A stretch of 64,000 bases of DNA from Chryseomicrobium sp. FSL W7-1435 (GTDB taxonomy: Bacteria; Bacillota; Bacilli; Bacillales_A; Planococcaceae): NCBI RefSeq assembly GCF_038595005.1, contig NZ_CP151997.1, forward strand, positions 1,116,001 through 1,180,000. The letters are read 5' to 3'. Positions 1 through 6,405 of this stretch are shown piece by piece. The first letter of the stretch is position 1; every line of letters begins with the position of its first letter. The translations under genes and the position numbers were made by a program. The notes beneath the pieces are model-generated. The model worked only from the letters and a program-made list of their open reading frames with translations, did no database searches and was not told the origin of the DNA.

Positions 1-960
1 ACCAGGACGAACTGGGATTCGGCCAAGCGAGGCTAACTGTTGATTGTTCATTTTCTGCAACGTTTCTTTTATAGTAGGAAAACGTTCATCTAGGTTGTCT
101 ATATGGGCAACGTTTAAATAGACAGCAAAGCCTCTTTGCCAATATTCTTCAACCGCTCGTGCAGTTGCGTCACGAGGAGCCAGTGGGTTAATAGGAAGTG
201 ACTGGCCAAACACGTCACAAAACGTTGCGCCAGCTCCGCGAACCGCTTCTGTGACCAACCCGATTGTCTTATTGTCCTCGACTGCAACTGTCGGATGGAA
301 TTGAATAAATTCTAAATCACTTAAGGCGGCCCCTGCGTGATAGGCCAACGATAAACCGGTACCTGAAGCAGCGCGGGAATTGGAAGTGACAGAAAATAAG
401 TCTCCAATTCCACCGGTTGCCAGAATGACCACCCGTGCAAAAATGGTCTGAATTTCATGACTGGCTGAATAAATGCGGACACCTTGACAACGACCGTTGT
501 CGACTACTAATGAATGGACGCGAACGTTTTCAATGCGCTGCAACTTGTTTGTTAGCTCAGTTATGTGAGTCATCCAGTGATAACCTGTTTGATCTCCTCC
601 GGCATGAAGGATGCGCTTTGAGGAGTGAGCTGCTTCAGTCCCTAAGTTCAACGACCCATCTGGCATTCGATCAGCGGGAAAACCTTGGTGAAGAGCTTCT
701 CTGACAAATTCTTTTCCGTATTCCACTAAATAGCGGGCAACCTCACCATCCACATGGTGATCACCAGCATCTAGTGTGTCGGCTAGATGGCGTTCGGTAG
801 TATCCGAGCTATCTAGAGCGGCTGCGATGCCACCTTGTGCGAGCCAGCTGTTGCCTGATGTAGCTGCGTCTGACACGATCAAACAAGAGAGATTTGAAGG
901 AAGATGAGCAGCCACAGTTAATCCAGCTAACCCAGATCCAATAATACAAACTTCGACCAT
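1..960 (-). CDS. nadB: L-aspartate oxidase NadB (3' part cut by window edge)
   Basis: FAD enzyme that oxidises L-aspartate to iminoaspartate, the first step of de novo NAD synthesis in the cytoplasm. Read on the minus strand from ATG 958-960, the frame is open to the window edge (320 codons). The N-terminus has the dinucleotide-binding motif GSGLAGLTVA, then SWLAQGGIAAAL and, further on, the fumarate-reductase/succinate-dehydrogenase-type stretch VILATGGIGDLFSVTSNS and LEFIQFHPTV, all typical of NadB. The C-terminal part lies outside the window. It is divergent from nifS with only about 90 bp between the start codons, the arrangement seen in Bacillus, where NifS serves the NadA iron-sulfur cluster. 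The palindrome at 981-992 probably controls both genes. Identity is strong; only the length is unknown. Confidence 0.93.
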   Translation of the reverse strand, partial: MVEVCIIGSGLAGLTVAAHLPSNLSCLIVSDAATSGNSWLAQGGIAAALDSSDTTERHLADTLDAGDHHVDGEVARYLVEYGKEFVREALHQGFPADRMPDGSLNLGTEAAHSSKRILHAGGDQTGYHWMTHITELTNKLQRIENVRVHSLVVDNGRCQGVRIYSASHEIQTIFARVVILATGGIGDLFSVTSNSRAASGTGLSLAYHAGAALSDLEFIQFHPTVAVEDNKTIGLVTEAVRGAGATFCDVFGQSLPINPLAPRDATARAVEEYWQRGFAVYLNVAHIDNLDERFPTIKETLQKMNNQQLASLGRIPVRPG

Positions 961-980
961 AATTTACACCAACTTTACAA

Positions 981-1014
981 GTGTCTTGACACCTATTATG
1001 AACCGAGAGAAAAT
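981..1014 (+). promoter_or_regulatory. nifS promoter overlapping a NiaR/NadR-like operator palindrome
   Basis: GTGTC-TT-GACAC is a perfect inverted repeat at 981-992 between the divergent nadB and nifS starts. It contains a consensus -35 (TTGACA, 986-991); 17 bp later comes a -10-like GAAAAT (1009-1014). In Bacillus the NAD-biosynthesis repressor NiaR (YrxA/NadR) binds TGTC..GACA-type sites in this same intergenic region, so I infer a NAD-responsive repressor site. The overlap with the -35 fits repression. The site was recognised by eye, not scored. Confidence 0.55.
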
Positions 1015-1048
1015 GAAAGACAAGTCACAAACAAAGGTTGTGAAAAAG

Positions 1049-2173
1049 TTGAACTATTTTGATTATGCCGCGACTACTCCAATGCGCGTTGAAGCAATAG
1101 AAGTCTATTCAAAAGTGGCACGTCATTACTTTGGAAATACACAAAGTCTCCATGATCAAGGAACCTCAGCTATGGGATTACTTCAGAAGTGTAAGGGAGT
1201 TTTGGGGGAGTTGTGGGACGTCGATCCCGATTCCATCTACTTTACAGGAAGTGCTAGTGAGGCGAACCAATTGGCTATTCAATCATTAGTTAAAGGGAAA
1301 AAGGGAAGGATATTAGCGAATCCACTGGATCACGCCAGCGTTCTGACGGTTTTAGGAGAACTGCAACAACAAGGTTATCAAGTGGAATGGCTGCCACTAC
1401 TCCCGTCAGGACAACTAGCACTTGATAAACTCACTGAGTTAGTAGATACCGATGTGTTAGTCATCATCTGTCAGTGGGTGAATTCAGAGACCGGCATTAT
1501 CCAACCACTGCAAGATATTGTAAAGATAGCCAACGCCTTTGATGTGCCCGTGCACTGCGATGCCGTTCAAGGATTCGGGAAGTATGCTATGGGTTCTTGG
1601 ACGAAAGAGCTAGGAAGTTTGGTTGTTTCCGGCCATAAATTTGGAGGGCCCAAGGGATGTGGAGTCGTTTGGATGAACCCAAAGAATCATTGGCAGTCTC
1701 TTTATGAGGGGACGACTCATCAGAATGGATTTAGAGCGGGCACACTTGATTTGCCTAGTATCGCTGCTACGACTGAAGCAGCTATCCTTGCAGTAAAGGA
1801 ACAATCAAAGTTGCTTGAACAAGTAACTAGTTACTATCAACAGCTTCGATCAGCTCTTCCTCAAAACTTACTTGTCGTTGGTGAACAGGCAGAAAAATCT
1901 TCGTACATAATGGGGATTTTAGGGTTTGGTATCGATGGTCAGCATACAATGCTCGAAGCCAACCGAAATCAAATAGCTTTTTCAACAGGCAGCGCTTGTA
2001 AAATCGGTCATGGTGAAGCCATGTCGGCTCTCACAACTTTAGGTTACGCCAGCGATGAGGCCCGTCAGTTCGTGCGTATATCGTTCGGTTATCAAACGAC
2101 ACAAAAAGAAGTTCACCAACTTGTGGATTGGCTAAAGCTTTACAATATAGTAAAAGAGTTTGGGACAAAATAG
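1049..2173 (+). CDS. nifS: cysteine desulfurase NifS, NAD-biosynthesis type
   Basis: PLP-dependent cysteine desulfurase that delivers sulfur, here probably for the [4Fe-4S] cluster of quinolinate synthase NadA. The protein begins LNYFDYAATTPMR, the usual NifS/IscS start. It has the PLP-lysine region VSGHKFGGPKGCG and the active-site cysteine loop AFSTGSACKIGH. The frame is open from TTG 986, but that codon lies inside the promoter/operator, so I chose TTG 1049: it follows AAAGG (1033-1037), lies about 28 nt after the predicted transcription start and gives the standard N-terminus (374 aa). ATG 998 and ATG 1013 are less likely alternatives. It is divergent from nadB. Function is well supported; the start is moderately certain. 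Confidence 0.88.
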   Translation: MNYFDYAATTPMRVEAIEVYSKVARHYFGNTQSLHDQGTSAMGLLQKCKGVLGELWDVDPDSIYFTGSASEANQLAIQSLVKGKKGRILANPLDHASVLTVLGELQQQGYQVEWLPLLPSGQLALDKLTELVDTDVLVIICQWVNSETGIIQPLQDIVKIANAFDVPVHCDAVQGFGKYAMGSWTKELGSLVVSGHKFGGPKGCGVVWMNPKNHWQSLYEGTTHQNGFRAGTLDLPSIAATTEAAILAVKEQSKLLEQVTSYYQQLRSALPQNLLVVGEQAEKSSYIMGILGFGIDGQHTMLEANRNQIAFSTGSACKIGHGEAMSALTTLGYASDEARQFVRISFGYQTTQKEVHQLVDWLKLYNIVKEFGTK

Positions 2174-2198
2174 AGTAATAGAGCTCACTGGTTAGAAA

Positions 2199-2322
2199 GT
2201 TGAGTGGAGTGTAGGGGTTGACTCCAGTGGGATCAAAAGTCGGAATGTGAGACCCCGCAGGAGCCTGCGACGAGGAGGCTCACAGCGCGCCCACGGAACG
2301 CAGCCCCGGAACGGAACTCAAC
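2199..2322 (+). repeat. interspersed palindromic repeat, copy 1 (plus orientation)
   Basis: 124-bp element beginning GTTGAGTGGAGTGTAGGGG and ending GGAACGGAACTCAAC, so its ends are complementary (GTTGAG/CTCAAC). Inside, GTGAG pairs with CTCAC and CGCAGG with CCTGCG, which suggests a branched hairpin RNA or DNA structure. Other copies lie at 10827-10949, 14498-14734, 42889-43487, 44893-45015 and 48491-48615. This copy lies between the convergent genes nifS and the CdiI-like gene and is followed 6 bp later by a terminator-like hairpin. Confidence 0.9.
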
Positions 2323-2328
2323 ATATAC

Positions 2329-2384
2329 AAATAAATCAGCAAGTTTTCTAGAATTTACCCTAGAGAACTTGCTGATTTATTTTT
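2329..2384. terminator. bidirectional hairpin terminator linked to repeat copy 1
   Basis: A long stem starting AAATAAATCAGCAAGTTTTC pairs with its complement ending TTGCTGATTTATTTTT, with a short loop and T-runs on both strands. It can end transcription of nifS (plus) and of the immunity-like gene (minus). The stem sequence recurs next to other repeat copies. Confidence 0.8.
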
Positions 2385-2398
2385 GTCCGAACCTTTTT

Positions 2399-2833
2399 TT
2401 ATGTCGTGATTCTATTTAAAAACTCTAACGCATATAAATAATCTTTTTTCTCCACGTCATTCTTCCAAATAAAAGTTTCCGCAATACGAAATGTTCGCAT
2501 CATCACCAAAAACTCTTTCATTGAATTATGGATTTCAGGATTCTCTATCCAAAAATTAATCGGGATGTCTAAAGCCACTGTTTGAAGTAGTTGTCCATCG
2601 TACGTAGCACCAATTACCGGATTTTTGTAGAGACGATGCAAGCTCTCAGGCAAAAGAAATTCTGTTAGCACCTGCAATTGAATTAGTCGACACAAGTCGT
2701 GAGTAGATAGATGACAAATTTGTTGATGTTCAATTGACTTGAACCAGAATTCGACATAATCAGTTGAAAGCAGGGAAGAAGGGACTGTACTTGAGTCGTG
2801 CTGAAGATCATACAACGTATACGTTCTGTGCAT
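2399..2833 (-). CDS. CdiI-like contact-dependent inhibition immunity protein (orphan)
   Basis: 144-aa protein. The segment STHDLCRLIQLQ...LPESLHRLYKNP...GATYDGQLLQTV...INFWIENPEI resembles the immunity family that follows contact-dependent growth inhibition toxins in Firmicutes (pattern: DLCRLI, then an L..NP..G..YDG.LL block, then FW). Members neutralise a cognate toxin tip in the cytoplasm. No toxin, WXG/LXG or polymorphic-toxin gene is visible nearby, so it would be an orphan immunity gene. The start is ATG 2831-2833, eight bases after GGAGG; the frame is open further upstream from a TTG that overlaps the ribosome binding site. Family assignment is from remembered motif patterns and is moderately certain. 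Confidence 0.55.
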   Translation of the reverse strand: MHRTYTLYDLQHDSSTVPSSLLSTDYVEFWFKSIEHQQICHLSTHDLCRLIQLQVLTEFLLPESLHRLYKNPVIGATYDGQLLQTVALDIPINFWIENPEIHNSMKEFLVMMRTFRIAETFIWKNDVEKKDYLYALEFLNRITT

Positions 2834-2968
2834 CGTACATTCCTCCAAAATCTATTCAATTGATGAATCACTCTCGCAATGTATTCAGTTTTCCCAAAAT
2901 GATTGAAAAATAAACAAAACTAATTCAAAGTACAATTTACCGAATGAAGAATAGTGATTTAAGAGCAT

Positions 2969-3040
2969 AAAGTACTAATAAAATAAAAAAATTTTTAAAA
3001 ATAAATTGAAAATTAATTTATAATAATGCAAAAAGTACTA
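2969..3040 (+). promoter_or_regulatory. AT-rich upstream region with AAAGTACTA direct repeats
   Basis: The AT-rich leader before the exopolysaccharide cluster has AAAGTACTA at 2969-2977 and again at 3032-3040, 63 bp apart, each with the palindromic core AGTACT and followed by A/T-rich TRTAAAA-like sequence. A TATAAT hexamer lies between them at 3019-3024. I infer a promoter region with possible regulator sites; no clear -35 was found. Confidence 0.3.
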
Positions 3041-3107
3041 GTAAAATTTTGTGGAAGGTGCTATTGTATGGGTACAAATTAACTTTACGAATTGGAAGGC
3101 GATGACT

Positions 3108-3938
3108 ATGGGGAAAAAAATATTTTGGGCGGACGAGGCGGAATCAGTCTTTTCTTTGTTACAAGGAGCCCTGGAGCGCAACAAATCGCCAATTGCTGTT
3201 ATTTCTATCTCTCCGTTGGATGGTCTAGCTAAGATTCAAGATGATGAAATAATTTCCTTTATTCGTAATTCTGATCTAGTGTTTCATGACCCAGAAAAAG
3301 ACGGTTGGTGGGCTGTTTTGCCGAATAGTGGCAAACGAGAAGTTATAGCTTTTTTAAAGAGACTTGAGAAGCACTTTGAAGTAGATGAACACGCGCAATA
3401 TCGCGTATTGTTCACAGAAGTACGTGACCCTGAAGTGAAGCTTTTAACAATTGTTAAAGCGTTTAAAAGTCATACTCCTTCATTAGAAGCTAATAAAGCG
3501 GAATTTGTAGATGGAGAATGGGTGAAAGGGGTAAAAAGTACTATTCGCGTTAGTCTTATCGTGAATGAACCGATAGTAATGGAAGTACTCAAACGCTCCA
3601 TCACTACCATGAAACTTTCCAACTTTGATTTAGACTTACAAACTTATGGAGACGGTTTGGCCTTTGAAACATCTGAGTGGTACACAAGTGCACACACGCA
3701 TTTAGTTATCTTGGATGATGTGCTTCCTAAGAAAAATGGCATTGAAATTGTCCATTTTTTGCGCAATCTACCAAGCAATCAGAAGTTTCATATCTTCATG
3801 TTGACGGATCGAGTCTCAGAAGAAAATTTAATCAATGCGTATCAAATGGGGATTGATGAAGTCATTCAAAAACCTTTTAATCTAAGGTTGTTTGAAGCAT
3901 TGTTTCGCAGAACAATTGAGAGGTTGTGGTTTGAATGA
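3108..3938 (+). CDS. degenerate GGDEF-like / receiver domain regulatory protein of the exopolysaccharide cluster
   Basis: 276-aa cytoplasmic protein without a membrane segment. The first about 120 residues look like a collapsed GGDEF fold: a hydrophobic IAVISIS strand, a helix, then SDLVFHDPEKDGWWAVLP where R.GGDEF.VLLP would be; the signature itself is gone. Residues about 148-270 form a receiver domain with phospho-acceptor Asp203 (LDDVLPKKNG), the conserved Thr in FMLTDR and Lys255 (QKPF), but the N-terminal acidic pair is Asn-Glu instead of Asp-Asp. ATG 3108 lies eight bases after GGAAGG; GTG 3051 is less likely. It overlaps the HEAT gene by 4 bp. By analogy with Bacillus YdaK, a degenerate GGDEF receptor in an exopolysaccharide operon, it may sense c-di-GMP and control the synthase. 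That role is inferred. Confidence 0.65.
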   Translation: MGKKIFWADEAESVFSLLQGALERNKSPIAVISISPLDGLAKIQDDEIISFIRNSDLVFHDPEKDGWWAVLPNSGKREVIAFLKRLEKHFEVDEHAQYRVLFTEVRDPEVKLLTIVKAFKSHTPSLEANKAEFVDGEWVKGVKSTIRVSLIVNEPIVMEVLKRSITTMKLSNFDLDLQTYGDGLAFETSEWYTSAHTHLVILDDVLPKKNGIEIVHFLRNLPSNQKFHIFMLTDRVSEENLINAYQMGIDEVIQKPFNLRLFEALFRRTIERLWFE

Positions 3939-4984
3939 CGGTTTCAAGCATAACACTTTTATGGATCATTCTCACACTACTCGTGCTACTTCTTCTATTT
4001 AGCGTATATTTAACAATTCTGAGGTTACTTGAGAAAAGAAGGTTGCAACGAGAAGAATCTTACCTCTCACGAACTAAAGAGCATTGGATGAGCTATCTGT
4101 TTTATAACGGGAATTGGGACGCTACTCTAATTCCACAAGATTCCCATGAAATGAGAGCTGCTGAAAGACTTCTTGTGAAGCTTTTAAATAGTGTATATGT
4201 CGAAGGTACGCGACAAAAAATATACTTGTTTGTAAATGAGTATATGGAGTCTTACTACAGAAAAATGCTTTCAAGTCCTGAGTGGAGTCACCGCATGAAC
4301 GGGTTGTATCGAACGATAGATTTTCAGTTGGTGGCATTAGGGGAATCGCATCTCGCTAAATGGTCAACTAAAAAAACACGTACTATAGAAGAAACTTATT
4401 ATTTAGCGCTATTAAAAATAATGGTAGGGAAAACAACCGCACTTCAATTGATCAAAGAGTCTACTCATGAGTTCTCTGAGTATCAGAACCGGGCACTGCT
4501 ATTAAAACTAGATAACCGCCAACTTCAAGAATTAGTTGAGAATTATAGTTATCTAACACGTGCTGCTAAACTAGCTTTAATCGATGTTATTGGAGAAAAA
4601 AATCATATTATTTATCAAGATTTTTTACTTCAGCAATTGAGTAGTGAAGAAGAGTCGGAAATTCGGATTCGTATTCTAAAATCTTTGGAATTAATCGGCT
4701 TCCTACAAGATTATTCAGCTATCACGGTTTTTTTAGATTCTCCTCATTGGGAAGAGCGAATGCTGGCTACTCGTTTGATTGGTAGTTTCCCACTTCAACA
4801 AAGTGGTCATTACTTATTGCCGATGCTCGAGGATAGTAGCTGGTGGGTGCGATCAACAGCTGCTCGATCAGTAGCTAAACAGAAAACTGGCGTAGAATTA
4901 TTACTGAATTTTAAAGAACGTACAACCGATCGTTTTGCAATGGAAATAATTGACGAGCAACTCTTGAAGGGGGTAATCGCATGA
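3935..4984 (+). CDS. membrane-anchored HEAT-repeat protein
   Basis: 349-aa protein with one N-terminal transmembrane helix (about residues 6-30, very Leu-rich) followed by a basic stretch (LEKRRLQR), so the rest probably lies in the cytoplasm. The C-terminal third has HEAT-like helical pairs, for example IRIRILKSLELIGF, EERMLATRLIGSF and WWVRSTAARSVAKQ. HEAT proteins are scaffolds. Placed between a regulatory receiver protein and a GT2 synthase, and overlapping each by 4 bp (ATGA), it may couple the regulator to the synthase. No enzymatic motif is seen. HEAT assignment is moderately sure; the role is inferred. Confidence 0.7.
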   Translation: MTVSSITLLWIILTLLVLLLLFSVYLTILRLLEKRRLQREESYLSRTKEHWMSYLFYNGNWDATLIPQDSHEMRAAERLLVKLLNSVYVEGTRQKIYLFVNEYMESYYRKMLSSPEWSHRMNGLYRTIDFQLVALGESHLAKWSTKKTRTIEETYYLALLKIMVGKTTALQLIKESTHEFSEYQNRALLLKLDNRQLQELVENYSYLTRAAKLALIDVIGEKNHIIYQDFLLQQLSSEEESEIRIRILKSLELIGFLQDYSAITVFLDSPHWEERMLATRLIGSFPLQQSGHYLLPMLEDSSWWVRSTAARSVAKQKTGVELLLNFKERTTDRFAMEIIDEQLLKGVIA

Positions 4985-6405
4985 CAGCTGTCTGGGAAGC
5001 AATATTAATTTTCTTTGGGCGCTTTCTAATTTTTTATATGATTGGTGTCATCGTTATCTACACTTTTATGTTGCTCATGTCATTACTGAAATTAAGAAAA
5101 GAGTACCAGTTAGATAAAGAAGAACTGGATGATGACTTTCTCTCCAGTTATTATTCAAAACCGGTCTCAATCCTAGTGCCAGCATTTAATGAAGAAAAAG
5201 GTGTAGTGGATAGCGTGAGATCGCTACTCAGCTTGCGCTATCCCCAATTCGAAATAATTGTTATCAATGATGGATCTACAGACTTAACAAAAGAAACCAT
5301 GATAACTTACTTTGCTATGAAAAAAATGAACAAAGTCATTCGACGTCAATTAGAGAGTGAAGAAATTGAAGCCGTTTATCAATCCTCCATTCACCCCAAC
5401 CTCCTTTTGGTAGACAAAGTAAATGGAGGAAAGGCAGATGCCCTAAATGCTGGTATTAACGTTTCACGCTTTCCGTATATCTGTTCAATCGATGGGGATT
5501 CCATCCTTGAGGAGCGTTCATTGTTACGTATTATGAAACCGATTGTTGGTTCAAACGGTCAAGTAATAGCAGCAGGAGGAAATGTGCGGATCGCCAATGG
5601 CCTTTTCGTGGAACACGGTTCCATCTCGAGTCCTGCGTTACCTAATAACTTGATTGTTGTTATGCAGGCCGTGGAGTATTTACGAGCATTCCTAATGGGC
5701 AGAATTGCACTCAGTCAGTTCAATCTAGTGTTAATTATTTCAGGGGCATTCTCTGTATTTTCTAAGGCCTGGGTGATTCGTGCAGGTGGCTATGCCAAAA
5801 ATACAATTGGAGAAGACATGGAGCTGGTCGTAAGGCTGCACCGTATACTAGCAGAGAGTAAAGAGAAGAAACGAATTGAATTTGTTCCAGACCCAGTGTG
5901 TTGGACAGAAGTTCCTTCTAAGTTATCTGTTCTACGAACGCAACGCAGAAGGTGGCATCAAGGATTAACGGAAAGTCTTTGGCGGCATAAGCGTATGACG
6001 TTCAACCCAAAATACGGAGCTGTAGGTATGGTGTCGATGCCGTACTTTTGGCTAGTGGAATTTTTAGGACCGATTATTGAAATCGGTGGATACATTTATC
6101 TGGTCTTCGCTTTGTTTGCTGGAGAGGTGTATATCGAAATAGCTATTTTACTTGCACTGCTCCTGATCTTATACGGAAGTGTTTTCTCAATGGGGTCTGT
6201 TTTAATGGAAGCGTGGAGTGTAAACCGCTATCCGAGGATTCGAGATATTTATCGCTTACTAATTATGGCTTTGACTGAAATCTTCTGGTATCGTCCTCTT
6301 ACATTGCTATGGCGAGTAGAAGGGTTAGTGCGCACTTTGTTCCGAAAAAGGGAATGGGGCAAAATGGAACGTACTGGCTTTCAAAAGAAGGAGATGACAC
6401 CATGA
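4981..6405 (+). CDS. processive family 2 glycosyltransferase (PgaC/BcsA-like polysaccharide synthase)
   Basis: 474-aa membrane synthase. One transmembrane helix (about 10-35) precedes a GT-A domain with SILVPAFNEEKGV, VINDGSTD, GGKADALNAG, the metal-binding CSIDGDS, the catalytic-base region GEDMELVVRLH and the processive signature QRRRWHQGL. Two or three further helices follow near the C-terminus. The full D, DxD, ED, QxxRW set marks an enzyme that polymerises a sugar nucleotide and translocates the chain, as in poly-GlcNAc or cellulose synthases. The sugar cannot be told from sequence. It overlaps the HEAT gene and the next gene by 4 bp each, so the four genes form one operon. Confidence 0.88.
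   Translation: MTAVWEAILIFFGRFLIFYMIGVIVIYTFMLLMSLLKLRKEYQLDKEELDDDFLSSYYSKPVSILVPAFNEEKGVVDSVRSLLSLRYPQFEIIVINDGSTDLTKETMITYFAMKKMNKVIRRQLESEEIEAVYQSSIHPNLLLVDKVNGGKADALNAGINVSRFPYICSIDGDSILEERSLLRIMKPIVGSNGQVIAAGGNVRIANGLFVEHGSISSPALPNNLIVVMQAVEYLRAFLMGRIALSQFNLVLIISGAFSVFSKAWVIRAGGYAKNTIGEDMELVVRLHRILAESKEKKRIEFVPDPVCWTEVPSKLSVLRTQRRRWHQGLTESLWRHKRMTFNPKYGAVGMVSMPYFWLVEFLGPIIEIGGYIYLVFALFAGEVYIEIAILLALLLILYGSVFSMGSVLMEAWSVNRYPRIRDIYRLLIMALTEIFWYRPLTLLWRVEGLVRTLFRKREWGKMERTGFQKKEMTP

Noticed and set aside
435-704. Plus-strand open frame of 89 codons
   Set aside because: It is antisense to nadB, whose motifs are clear on the minus strand.
6309-6401. N-terminal extension of the glycosidase-like protein
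   Set aside because: It lies within the synthase gene in another frame; ATG 6402 has a ribosome binding site and makes an ATGA overlap with a signal-like N-terminus.
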